Below are positions 1 to 11,180 of a DNA stretch of 64,000 nucleotides, piece after piece. The position numbers and the translations under genes are program-made. Source of the DNA: Prinsepia uniflora (lineage: Eukaryota > Streptophyta > Magnoliopsida > Rosales > Rosaceae); NCBI GenBank assembly GCA_032719365.1, contig CM064874.1, positions 27,041,716 to 27,105,715 of the forward strand. Direction: 5' to 3'. The notes under the pieces are model-generated. The model was given only the letters and a program-made list of their open reading frames with translations. It ran no database searches and was not told the origin of the DNA. Position 1 is the stretch's first letter, and every line of letters begins with the position of its first letter.

Positions 1-518
1 CAGCCGATGAAGTACCACCATAGTTGCCCCACTTCGGGGTCCTCTGACTCGACGCTACAGGAAAAGAACGCTCACGGCGTCTCACACTACCCGAGTACTG
101 TGGCCGGGCAAGTAGACTGGCCTCTACTCTCACAGCAGCGTCTGACAACTCCATGAAGGTAGCAAATGAGCCAGCTGTCACAATGGCCCTAATCTCTCCC
201 CGAAGACCCAACTCAAACCGACGACACTTCTCCGCCTCGGTAGCCACAAATGCAGGAGCGAATCGGGACAAAATCTGGAACCTCTGCTCATACTCGGCTA
301 CTGTCATGTTCCCCTGTTTCAACTGAAGGAACTCCGCCTCTTTGGCATCCCGGAAAGAGCGAGGATAATACTGGTCCAAGAACCGCTCCCGGAAAGTCTC
401 CCAAGTCAACGTATGAGCGTCCCAACCTGACAACTCCAGCGTATACCACTACTCATACGATGTGCCGTCTAGCAGAAAAGTAGCCAACAACACGCGATCC
501 CCTGGAGGGCATCGTATC
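1..518 (-). pseudogene. Ty3/gypsy gag, middle part (interrupted, with a stop)
   Basis: Read on the minus strand from 518 down to 1, this is plant Ty3/gypsy Gag, the capsid polyprotein that packages element RNA. A clear retrotransposon-gag block is visible: ETFRERFLDQYYP, then FRDAKEAEFLQLKQG, then MTVAEYEQRF, then CRRFELGLRGEIR. One in-frame TAG at 449-451 stands where the family has Trp (Y-E-W-W), a simple G-to-A change. The frame is otherwise open to the left edge, so the zinc knuckle and pol would lie outside the window. The N-terminal part of the same frame is at 3532-3703; the solo LTR 519-3531 separates the two. The element is defective because of the LTR insertion and the stop. Confidence 0.88.
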
Positions 519-3500
519 TGTCAGGACCCACCCTGGTTTCACCCCGAAAACCGAGGTAAATCCTGCTCCCGTCTGACACCCTGACACATAGACAGTCAGA
601 CGCAGGAGAACTTATACTACATATCCCGAAGTCAACAGTTTACAGAGCATAGTACAAATTGCACGGAAAAGAAAAATCGACAACCTAAATGCACGCACGC
701 GAAAAAATTTGAAACACTCTGGGATCCCTCTCGTGACTTCTATGCCTCAGACGCTGCCTCGACGCTGGAACCCCACGCTAGCTCCACAACCTGGAGGGCA
801 GTAAAAACACAAGGTGTGAGTGGACCATAAATAAAAGAAAAGTTTCCGAAACCATTTATAAGAAAACTGGGTTTAGCCCTCCGTTTTGAAACCACATGCA
901 TAACCCAGTTCATAAAACAGTTATAAACCAAATCACCATAAACCACATCATAAGAAACAGAAACACTATAAAACGGATATAAAAGTCATATCATGAGCAT
1001 CATAAAACCGTATCATAAACCATGAATCTCAAACCGTTCTTTTCCGATCAAACCTGCTGGATCTATCCGAGTCTTTAAACTCCCGAGTCTTTAAACTCAA
1101 CAGGCCTACGGGGGAAATATCAATATATCCGAGTCTTTAAACTCCCGAGTCTTTAAACTCAATCCGGGTCTTTAAACCCAATCCAGGCCCGTCCCCCGTC
1201 AATCAATATCCGGGTCTTTAAACCCAATAACCAGATCTAGCAAATCCAATCAAAACCATTTGAAAACCATTTTCGAATTCACATCCAAACCCGAATCCGA
1301 AATCACCGGTTCTGATGCCCTTCCAGCATCCCGTACCGTCATTCCGAACCCAAATCCGGAATCCACTTTCCAACTTTAAAACCAAATTCCGCTTTATGAA
1401 ATCCGATTTTAAAACCAAAAACCTTGATCATCGAAATCATGTTCCAAATCCATTTATAATCATTGGAAATCATTTAACGTTTGAAACCCCCAAAACCATA
1501 GCTTTATATTCAAAATCACCTTTTTCTCGTAAAACGTGCAAAATACGTAATTTCTCGAAAACCGTGCAACTATATAAAATCACATCATAAATCCAACAAG
1601 CATGAAATCACAAATATAAAACAATTCTAGGAAACAGTTATGCATGTTCGAGTTTAAGGAAAGGGTCCACTCACAGTACAGCGCCCTCAATCGCGTCCTG
1701 AACGTCCAGTGCGTTCCTCGGCCTCCTCGGGAAATCCCGATCCTGTTAACAACCACCAAATTACGTCACTAACACACTTACGAAGGTTCACCTAATTTCC
1801 CTCAAAAATCCCCGAATCCTAAATGTAAGAAACCGGGACCCTAAGCTTTCACCCTCTCGAAACGACTTCGATTCAACGTCCGAATAACTCAAAACCACTT
1901 CCATTAGACTCGTTATAACCCTTAGACCAAAAACCATGTTGACCATTTTCCTCAGAACCGACGCACGCGCCCCCACGCGCCGCGTAAAGTGGCTGCGCGT
2001 GGGCCTCACGCGCCAGCTACAGTACCACCGTCAACCTCACGTCGACCCGGTTCGCCCCAGTGGCCTGCAACCTGAACCGGCGAGAGCGGTTCACCGCCGT
2101 GCCTGCACCAAAACACCCCCTTTCTTCACCAACAGCTTCGTCTAGTCCTAGGATACTCATCCCCCTCACTCTAGCACCTCGACTCACCCTTAAACCTATC
2201 GACTCAAGCTCGAACAGAAACCCGTACTTTCCCCTGTTCTCCTTCCCAACCACCCAGGTCTTCCCCCTTCACGGTGTCGACCCTAAACTCTTCCTAAGAC
2301 CTCACTGAGTCACACCCAACTCACAGAAACCCTCGACTCACTCCCTAAGTCCACGACTTCCCGTCTGAAACTCACGGCCAAAACAGAGCACACAGAGTCC
2401 CCTCCGTCGTGCCAACAGCCACCGTGCACCTCCCGTCACGGCAGCACAACCAGTAACCTCCTAGGACTCAACTGAACTCCCTAGACCTCCCTAACCTCTT
2501 CGATTCAACTCCTCAACTCACAACTTTCGATTTGAAACTCAACGGGAAAATAGGGCAAGTTTATAGGGATGAGGGATTACCTGCAACCATCCACCACCGT
2601 GCTCGCCACCGTGTTCCCTGGAGTCCACAAAGCCGCCTCAGCCTCCTCTCGAGGTCAATTGCACTTACACACGGCCACAGCACCACCAGCTCCCTCAGTT
2701 CTTCTCTGTTTTCCTGGTTTTTCCCCGTGGCTCTCAACGCATTCACACCACGATTCCTCATCTCCCAACAAGCTCACTAGCTCCCTCTCACTCTCCGATC
2801 ACCCTCACACACTCACAACTCATCAGCACACACACGAGCACCCTTCAATTTTCCTCACCGCCTCACTCTGTTTCTGTTATTCTCTGCGAACAACACACAC
2901 ACACACACAGCACGGTTGCACCCAAATTATTGGACCGTGCACACACTAGAACCCCCCAGAATCCACTACACACTTGCCACATGTCACCATCCACTCCATT
3001 CTCTCCCACATGGCTCAATCTCAGCCCTTCATCTGCTTCTCTCTGCACAAATCCCCAGGCAACTAAATGACTAAACTGCCCCTCATTTTAACTCAAAATT
3101 ACGATTTTGCCACTAACTTTCTTGACCCTTAACTCGCACATCGTAAGTCCGATGAATACGTGCCGCCTGTCATCGAAATCAGGACAACGAGATCTACGTA
3201 ACCATCCTCGGTCAACGTACCAAAACTCGATCGTCCAAAAAGTCAACTTTTCCCCTTATTTTACCAACTTCCGAACATCACAACTTCCTCCTCGGATGTT
3301 AGAATCGGGCGTGCCACCTGCCTATGGATTCGTGACGTCCTAAACTACGTCCTGGTCACCGGTCAAAGTCCATCAGACCACCTGACCTAAAAGTCAGCTT
3401 TTTGCCCGAACCAGGGGCAAAATCGTCATTCTTCCCTAACGACCCTCAACGAAACCAACTAACCACCAATTAGCTCACTAATCCCATCTTAATCACTCTA

Positions 3501-3531
3501 CTAATCCCGACTCTCGGGACGGGTTGTTACA
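519..3531 (-). mobile_element. Solo LTR (3.0 kb) inserted in gag
   Basis: Begins TGTCAGGACCCACCC and ends CGGGACGGGTTGTTACA. The flanks are gtatc (514-518) and gcatc (3532-3536), a 5-bp target-site duplication with one later change. There is no internal region or partner LTR, so this is a solo LTR left by recombination. By comparison with relatives that keep a primer site, its transcriptional sense is the minus strand. Internal landmarks: GTGAGTGGAC 816-825, CATGCAT 895-901, hairpin array 1067-1230, ATGCATG 1640-1646, GTCCACTCAC 1665-1674, GC-rich hairpin 1995-2013, and U3-type duplicated blocks about 3100-3380. It is the same subfamily as 39465-42536. Short antisense reading frames rich in Pro and Ser inside it are compositional. 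Confidence 0.9.
2887..2912. repeat. (AC)n microsatellite
   Basis: A short AC dinucleotide run inside the solo LTR. Confidence 0.8.
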
Positions 3532-3703
3532 GCATCACCCCAAAAATCCGCTCGAGTCGGGTGATCCACATGTGGGCTTCCTCTGGGTCTGCCCCACCAC
3601 TGAATGTCGTAGCCCCTAGATGCTGAGCTCGCTCTATAGAAGCACTCTCTGCTTCTCTCGCCACGTCTTCAGGTCGTGGAGGGGGTTCACGTCTTGGAGG
3701 CAT
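3532..3703 (-). pseudogene. Ty3/gypsy gag, N-terminal part
   Basis: The minus-strand ATG at 3703-3701 opens a frame rich in Pro and Arg, then TTFSGGADPEEAHMW and RLERIFGVM, the usual start of plant gypsy Gag. The frame is open up to the solo LTR boundary. Counting one copy of the target duplication, it continues in phase into 518-1, so gag was continuous before the insertion. The ATG lies about 85 bases from the primer binding site, a normal short leader. Confidence 0.85.
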
Positions 3704-3787
3704 GGTCGATCGTACGCTGAAAGAGGCATAGAGTTAGTAAAACAATCTAAATACGACCTCGTACCGACACAAACCGACAAACCTATA

Positions 3788-3800
3788 CTCTGATACCAAT
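3788..3800 (-). other. Primer binding site, tRNA-iMet type
   Basis: On the minus strand this reads ATTGGTATCAGAG, immediately after the LTR end. It matches the plant consensus TGGTATCAGAGC, complementary to the 3' end of initiator tRNA-Met. It fixes the element orientation (minus) and identifies 3801-9946 as the 5' LTR. Confidence 0.85.
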
Positions 3801-4312
3801 TTACAGGACCCGTCCCAAATATCACCTCGATATCCGGGACAAACCCTGCTCCCGTCTGACAATCATACTTAAAGTGCCAAAAGAACCTCAAAATAACCAT
3901 AAGCATAACTATCAGACAAGGGAGTAAATATAATACAACCGTAATTCAGAGCATAACGTTATACAAAACAAACACAAAAGTCCTACTAGGCTAATCTAGC
4001 AACAGAAGAACGTCGTAAAGCTTTCGGTTCCTGCCTCAACGTTCACCCCAGCGCTATCACCACGACCTGGAGGGTAAATTAAAACTAGAAAGTGTGAGTG
4101 GACTAAAAGAAATAAGAGTTTCAAACACGATTTAGAAACAAACAAGGATTAAGAAAAAAAATAATGTTTTCCCCTCCGTTTTAAAATAAAGTATGCATGC
4201 CTAACGAAGTAGCAGAAAATTACCCATAAAACAGTATAACAATTATGCTAAGATCATATCATAAAAACCAAATCCACAAATGTCAAGTCTGATCAAACCT
4301 GCCGGGTCTATC

Positions 4313-7300
4313 TGTAATGACCCGTCCCAAATATCGGGATTGAATATTAATTAATTATGAATTAGAATGACTAATCGGGGATTAGTTGAGTGAAATCGGA
4401 CGAAACGTGCAAAATGACCGTTTTGCCCCTAGCGTGGGCAAAATGTTGACTTTTAGTTCGGGCGGTCAAATGGACTTTGGTCGGTGACTGTGACGTAGTT
4501 CGGGACGTCACGAGTTCATAGACAGGTGGCACGTTCGATTCCGACATTCGTAGTGAAAGTTATGGCGTGCGGAAGTTGAGGGGTATTTTGGTAATTTGGC
4601 ATATTAGGGGCCAAATGTTGACTTTTTGATCGGGAGGTCCGATGGACGAGGGCCAAGGACCGTTACGTAGGTCTCGTCGATACGAATCCAACGACAGGCG
4701 GCATGCCGAAATCGGAGATTCGACGACGAAGTTATGGTCACGGAATCGGACTCGATTAACCGAACGAACCGGGAATAAAATAATATTTTAATATGAACAG
4801 TACCCGGTGACTGAACACACTTGGATGAGTGACAAGTGTCACTCATCCCCTAAAATCAGGCATGAAACCAGATCCCATGTTTTAAGGAAAACACAATTAT
4901 GATGTTTAATTAATTAATTAATCCTAAATTATTCTTAATTCATCCCTTAACCCCCATTTGTTCTTCAAACCGTGCAAATTGGGGGGAATCTAATTGAGAG
5001 AATTCAGCTCCCTTTCACAACCAGTTTTGAGGGGAATTTGAGAGCTTTGAGTGATGGATTAAACTGGGATAAAACGAGGGATTGTTTGAGAGCTGAGGAA
5101 TTGAATTTCGGATTTTGAGTTTTGGGAGGGAAAATCAAATTGGAAGAATTGAGCTGTGATGATCGAATTGGAGCTTGGAAATAGCTTCCTGAGGTTGAGA
5201 CGAGTGGAACCAGATCAAAAACGAGTTGAATCGAGGCTCATTTGGCTCTGAACGGGTTTGGTAACAGTGAGAGAAATCGAGGCTGTGTCGTGATCTTGGA
5301 GCGATCAAACGGTGTAATTGATGTGGGGATTGTGTTCCTGAGGATCCCACGATGCTTCTGGATCCATCAATTGAAGGAAAACGCTGGAGATTGACTGAGC
5401 TCCATGGTTGCACAGTGACGAAGAATCGAGTTTGAGTCGTGGCGTTTGAGCCACGAATTGATGCAATTGAGTTGGGGAAAATACTTACCTGAGTCCATTG
5501 AAGCTTACTGGTGAATCAATTGAACGAAATCAAGAAGGTTTGATGGTTTTCAAAGAATGAACAGTGGCCGGATGTCCTTCGATTGATCATCTGTGATCGT
5601 GAGGATTGAGGTAATGTTTCATGGAATTATTGTTACAGAACTCTAATTGGACTTAAGTAGAAGCTAATTAATTGATCAATTGATGAATTAAGTGTCGAAT
5701 TGATAGGATTGGAACCGGGTCTGATCGCGGGTTAAACGACCCGTTTACCAGACAAACGGGTGAGGGAGACAGCATTGTAGCTGGCACGTGGGTTTCACGC
5801 GCAGCCACTCACGGCGGCGCGTGGGGGCGCGTCCGGACTAGTCTCAAGGTGAGGTCAACATGACTTTTGATCCTCTCAGTGTAACGAACATTTTGACGTT
5901 GATTTCGGTGAAATCGGATATTGTTTCGATAATGTTCCGTGTATCCGAAGTTTTGTATTACGTTAAAAATACGTATTTAAATCCCGGAAAAATTGGGGAA
6001 AATTATATGTTGTATTTTGAGATGTTAGTAACCCTCTATAATGATTTTGGACAGGAGTTGTGATTTCCAGATTTTACGGAAAAACGTGCAGCTCGGAAAC
6101 GGACCGTTTTGGACGGTGTGTGTGAGTGGACTTTGTTTTCTAACCGTGATGCATGCATATATGATTTAAATGCCTTATTATATGATTTTATATGCTTGGT
6201 CATGATTTGTGTTTCAATCCGGTAATTTCTCGGTTTTATGATTATTATATTATTATTTTGGGTGATTTTCGAGAAATTACGAAATTTGGTAAAAATGATG
6301 TTTGGACTTGGTTTAAGAGTCCGGGATTGAAATTGATTGAAAATAATGTTTGGACTCGGATTATTGAGTCATGGATTGAAAAATGATGTGGTGACTCAGG
6401 AATGAGTCGAGGGTCAATTTCGTGGATTTACGTGAAAATGGCAACGGAGGTTGCAACGCATAGATTTGCGATAATGTTATTTTGGGCATGAGAACCCAAG
6501 TGAATAGTGATTTTGACTCGAAATTGGAGTCATTTGTGAAATTGTGAAATTAATGATTTATTGGGATTTTATGATTATTTTAATCAGTCTTTCGGGCATG
6601 TTTTACGAGGTACGTGCAAATGATGTTTTGGGCTAGGCCCGGAGTTTAAATGATTTCTAAAATGATGTTTTGACTTGGTTGGTGAGTCAATGATGATTTT
6701 CGGATTGTTCTATTGATTTAAATGTGATTTTAACGGTTTATGTGAAAAAGGTATTTTGGGCTTGAGACCCAGTTGAGAATGATCTTGACTTGGTATGAAG
6801 TCAAGATTTGATTGAAATGTTTTGGGATGTAATTCCCGGGATGGTTTTCATTGTGGTTGTGATATTCCCAGACGGTCGGTGCTTGGGGGGATTACCCAGA
6901 CGACCGGAACTTGGGGGATGTGATTGTAGGATCGGGAGTTGATCCTATGGTAGTCAGCTTCTCAGATGAGACTGAGCCTGGATGTACCACTCGGAGGTGT
7001 CTGAACCTGGGGATGTGTTCGCCCAGAGGTGACTGAGCCCGAGGGGGTTGAGCCCAGAGGTGTCTGTTCCCGAGAGAGTGACTGGATATTGGCCTACGCG
7101 TAGTGCAGCACTTGTGAGTAGTGCAGTTTGATTGATTGTGCACTTGTGAGTAGTGCAGATGTGATTGGTGATATTTTATGCACTTGTGAGTAGTGCGGAT
7201 TGATTGGATTGATATATTTATTGTGCACTGGTGAGTAGTGCTGATTGGTATTGATTGTGATGATGTACTGGTATTGAGTACGGATTTTTGGTCTTTGTGG

Positions 7301-7719
7301 CCGGGTGATTATGTTTTCACATGTGTTGGCCTGAGAGCCGGGATTTGATGTTTTATAACATGAACTGATTTGGTGAACATGAGTTTTATGGACCATGGGA
7401 AAATATGTTTTGATTCTATCGGTCACTCATGTTTTACGATATGCATGCAAGTTTGTGAAAACCGGAGGGTAAGTTTGTATTCGATAAATGTTTTTATAAG
7501 AGGTCATTTTTGTCCACTCACACCTTTTCTGTTTTGTGATCCTCCAGGCCGTGGTACGACGTTCGGGACTGATCGTGAGGCAGTGACAGCAGCAGAAATC
7601 CGCGCAAACATCCCTTGTCTGGCAAGCACTGAAGGGGAGTTTCGGACGTTTAGTTGACTTGTCAGACGGGAGCAGGACCGGGCACGGTTTTTGACGTCCA
7701 GTTGGGACGGGTCCTGTCA
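4313..7719 (+). mobile_element. Solo LTR (3.4 kb) nested in the 5' LTR
   Basis: Starts TGTAATGACCCGTCCC and ends GGGACGGGTCCTGTCA. It is flanked by perfect 5-bp duplications ctatc at 4308-4312 and 7720-7724. Same family as the element B LTRs, in the opposite orientation. Read in its sense direction: U3 duplicated block (4444-4563 and 4615-4738), purine-rich region, GC-rich hairpin region 5780-5830, GTGAGTGGAC 6122-6131, TGCATGCA 6150-6157, hairpin array 6290-6850, subrepeats 7090-7240, TGCATGCA 7442-7449, GTCCACTCAC 7512-7521, and a conserved U5 block ending at 7719. Confidence 0.92.
7091..7245 (+). repeat. Tandem subrepeat GCACTTGTGAGTAGTGC
   Basis: Four spaced copies (about 45-60 bp apart) of a partly palindromic unit, GCACT-N-AGTGC, lie within the solo LTR. 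The element B LTRs do not show this repeat at the corresponding place, so it seems to be a private expansion. Confidence 0.7.
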
Positions 7720-9946
7720 CTATCTGAGTCTTTAAACTCAAACCAGGCCTCAATAATATCCGAGTTTTTAAACTCCCGAGTCTTTAAACTCAACAGGCCT
7801 ACGGGGGAAATATCAATATATCTGAGTCTTTAAACTCAATCCGGGCCCGTCCCCCGTCAATCAGAATCCGGGTCTTTAAACCCAATATCCAGATCCAGCA
7901 AATCCAATCCAAAACCAATTGAAAACAAATTCTAAATCCATATCCAAACCCGAATCCGAAATCACCGGTCAGAAGCCCTTCCAGCGTCCAGAACCGTCAT
8001 TCCGAATCCAAATCCGGAATTCCACTTTTCCGACTTTAAAATCAAATCTCGCATCTCGAAATCCGATTTTAAAACCAAAACCTTGATTACCAAAATCATA
8101 TCTCATAATCCATTTATAACCATCAGAAAACAATTATAGATTGAAAACCCAAAAGCTTAGCATCAAAATCAGAAATCCAGTTTTTTTCTCGAAAAACGTG
8201 AAAGTATAGCAACCACATATAATCATCATTAAGAAGCATAAAAACATATTTAAAATCATAAAATATAAATAAAAGTAGTTAGGCATGCTCATAAGAAAAG
8301 AAAGAGTCCACTCACGAGTCAAAAAGTGTCAATCGCGCTCCGTGCGCTCCTCGACCGTCTCAGGCGTCTCTCGTCCTGTCAATAGGCACCAAATAGGGTC
8401 ACAAATACGTCAAATATGCTAACCCTAATTTCCCCAATTTTTCGGGAATTTAATCGTAATTTAAATTTAAACCCTAAACCGTCCGGATCCTCTAACTAAC
8501 CCGAAACAACGTCCGATTTTCCCGAGACTTGTCCCAATGGATTCCTTATAACATTTAGACCAAAAACCATGTTGGAAGGTTCCTCTGAATCCTCCCCATA
8601 CGACCTCACGCGTCGCCCAAAGTGGCTGCGCGTGGGCCTCACGCGCTGCTACAGTATCATCGTCTTCCTCGAGTCAGCCGGTTCGACTGTACTGAACCGG
8701 CGTGACCAGTTCTTCTTCTTTCCACCACCATCTTCCACCCTTTCAATCCCACAAGCTTCGTCCAGTTCCCAGCAATCATTTACAATTTTAAAATCTAGAA
8801 ATCAAAGCCATAAACCTGTCGTCTTCAACCTCGAAACAAAACTTCCCGAGAGCCCTGTTTCGGGTTCCAGCCACCCAGGTCATCCCCCGTCACGGCACCA
8901 ACCTCAGACGATTCCTAGGACCTTCCTGAGTCTCACACCACTCACCAATTCCCTCTACTCTAATCCAAAAGCCATGACTTTCGAAATGAACAAAATGGGA
9001 AAAACAGAGGATTTGGGTCTTACCTTCGATTCGTCCTCCGCCGTCCACACCGCCGTGTACTATGGTGTCCACTGAGTCTCCCTCAGCCGTCTTAGCCTCC
9101 TCTCTTCTTGGATTGAACCAACACACTGCACAACCACCACCAAGTCCCACGGTCTTCTCTGTTTTCCCTGAAAATCGAACCTCACGACCACCGTGTTTCT
9201 TGCACGATTTCACTCCCAATCCCGGTCACCAACTTCTCTTCTTCGCTCTGTTACTCTCACAACTCACAAGAACTTCACACACTCACTGAATCGATCACAA
9301 TCCTCACCGCCTCACCTCTCTGTTTTCTGTTCTTCAGCCTTCAAAACACACGGTTTAAAACCAGCCAAGTTACACCCGTGTTTATTGTAAACAATCCTAG
9401 AACCATCTGGTCACTTCCACGTGTCCAATTTCCCATGGACATCAGTACAAATATCCAATCCCACTAATGCCACATACTCTTATATGATTGGCCCTAAAGG
9501 AAAAAGACCAAAATGCCCCTGGAATTAAAATTACCATTTTGCCCTTCAACTTTCCAGACCCATAACTATTCTGTCCGACGTCCGATGACAGCGTGCCGCA
9601 TGTCGTTGTACTCAAGACGTCGAGAGCTATCTAACGGTCCTCGATCTACGTGAAAATCAAAAGTCCAATAAAAGTCAACATTTTCCTCTATTTAGTCAAA
9701 ATTACGGTAACGTCCTCAATCTTCCGAACGTCATAACTATTTCTCCGATTGTCCAAATCGAACATGCCACTTGTTTACGGACTCGTGACGTCCTAAACTA
9801 CCTCACAGTCAATGGTCAACGCTCATCCAACCTGCAAATCAAAAAGCCAACTTTTGACACACTATTCACAAGGGCAAAATCGTCCTTTTATACAAATCTT
9901 TTACAAAATTACATTTGTACCCTTTCTGCAGGTACGGGTTGTTACA

Positions 9947-10460
9947 TCTAAGATAAAATTAGGGACAAATAAGGGCGATGTATGAGATTTAGTGAGGCAA
10001 AGTTTCAAAATTAAAGTGGGCATTGATTAAAAAATAGATCTTGACATTGTGGGTCTTCAGATTCTAATTGGAACCAATAATGAACCACACATAACAACAA
10101 AAATTTTAGGTTTTCAGGATGCAAAAGGTTGTTATATTTGAATTTGCAGCTCATCAATCATCATCCACATCGTCGACATCGTCAAGTTCATCCAACCCTT
10201 CGAAGTGGGAATTAGTGAGGACATTAGGGGAGGAGGAGAGATGGGAGATGAGGAAAAGAAATGAAAATTGTTGAAATTCCATCATTTCCACAATTACCCT
10301 TCATTAATTTAATGTATTTTAATCCATATAAGCGCCACATAGGCACTTTGACGTCAAAAGGAACGGCTCTAACGAAAATAGAGCCGAGTGGGTCAACTAG
10401 GCCATTTTAGGGTGTTAAGTGCATAAATAACCAGTTCAGGCGAGTTCATGGTGCACTTAA
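9947..10460. other. Intergenic or old repeat, no supported gene
   Basis: No coding frame of note. On the minus strand around 10155-10220 a short acidic stretch (Asp-rich) ending in a stop could be the tail of a lost gene, but it is too short to name. The segment 10325-10460 has a moderately GC-rich character that looks repeat-derived. I could not define its ends. Confidence 0.35.
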
Positions 10461-10489
10461 TCTAATAAACCTATAATATAACATCAGTA

Positions 10490-10600
10490 GTTAAATATAA
10501 TGTTGTCTTTACCCCTCTTTTAACAACAGTAAAAATTGAATGTTGTATTTACCTATCATTTAACATCAGTAAAATAGAGCACTGTTGTCTAAAGTTATCA
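10490..10600 (+). repeat. Left subterminal repeats of the CACTA-like element
   Basis: Several degenerate copies of a TAACA(T/A)CAGTA and TGTTGTCTTTAC motif pair, ending with ACTGTTGTCTAAAG. They match the GTTGTCTAAAG repeats at the right end. Confidence 0.5.
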
Positions 10601-11023
10601 AAATTTTGAGATGCTTTATAAATTTGTCAAAGCAGAAACTCATATGCCAAACATGCGTGCTACTATTCAGTTGAATTAGAAACTCCAAGCCAGGTCCCGA
10701 GTTCGATCCAATCGTGCATCCAATTCTGATTTTTTTTCTCATTCTAAACCTAGATGCTTGATCTCTCTCTAAGTCGCCTTCCATTATCATTCTAAATCAT
10801 AACTGCTCAATCTCTACCTCTTGCAGCCACCGTTGAAGACAGAGCAGAAGACGTTTGACGAGCTCCGCTAGTAGATCGTTGAAGATCGCAAACGCTTCGA
10901 ATTTTGTCTTCTCCACGAGCAAGTCAACTTCTTCCTATAAGCAATTTATACCTTTTATAACTTTGACGACCGCACCTTGATATCCCCCTGTTAGTTAGGG
11001 TTTCCTCATCCCCCAGTCAACTT

Positions 11024-11180
11024 CTGAAGTCGCGCCGTTCTTGTCTTTACCTTCGCTTCCGATCAGGAACTTCGGTTGTTCGATGAGCCAAGTCGTAATA
11101 GTGAGTGGTTAAATCAGCTTGATGCAGCTATTTCTGGAAGGATTGCTAATATGATTTAAGAAACTGATGTCTCTTACTTA
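11024..11180 (+). pseudogene. SCC2: SCC2/Nipped-B fragment, N-terminal exon
   Basis: From 11052 the frame reads FASDQELRLFDEP, then LNQLDAAISGRIANMI, a TAA, then ETDVSYL. This matches the conserved N-terminus of plant SCC2, the cohesin loader that works with SCC4 to place cohesin on chromosomes. Just upstream, FLSLPSLP in another frame fits the preceding residues, so a small deletion has shifted the frame. The in-frame TAA at 11157-11159 breaks it again. At the exon end the sequence ATAAGTG looks like a GTAAGTG donor with its first G changed to A. It is not a functional gene. Confidence 0.72.

Larger units (their letters stand above)
3801..9946 (-). mobile_element. 5' LTR of the gag-bearing gypsy element, split by a nested LTR
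   Basis: The LTR runs 3801-4312 and 7720-9946 (about 2.7 kb) and is interrupted by the solo LTR 4313-7719. The inner end is TTACAGGACCCGTCCC (the expected TGACAGG with one change). The outer end is GGTACGGGTTGTTACA at 9931-9946. Landmarks: U5 motif CTCCCGTCTGAC near 3848, GTGAGTGGAC 4094-4103, TGCATGC near 4193, hairpin array 7725-7890 (GAGT..ACTC units), GTCCACTCAC 8306-8315, GC-rich hairpin 8628-8646, and U3 blocks about 9540-9830. The partner 3' LTR lies beyond the left edge. A 168-codon antisense frame at 8569-9075 is not considered a gene. Confidence 0.85.

Noticed and set aside
8569..9075. A 168-codon frame in the left-hand LTR
   Set aside because: Antisense, low-complexity, at the same C-rich place as the frame at 40988 but with no shared protein sequence beyond the GC-rich hairpin.
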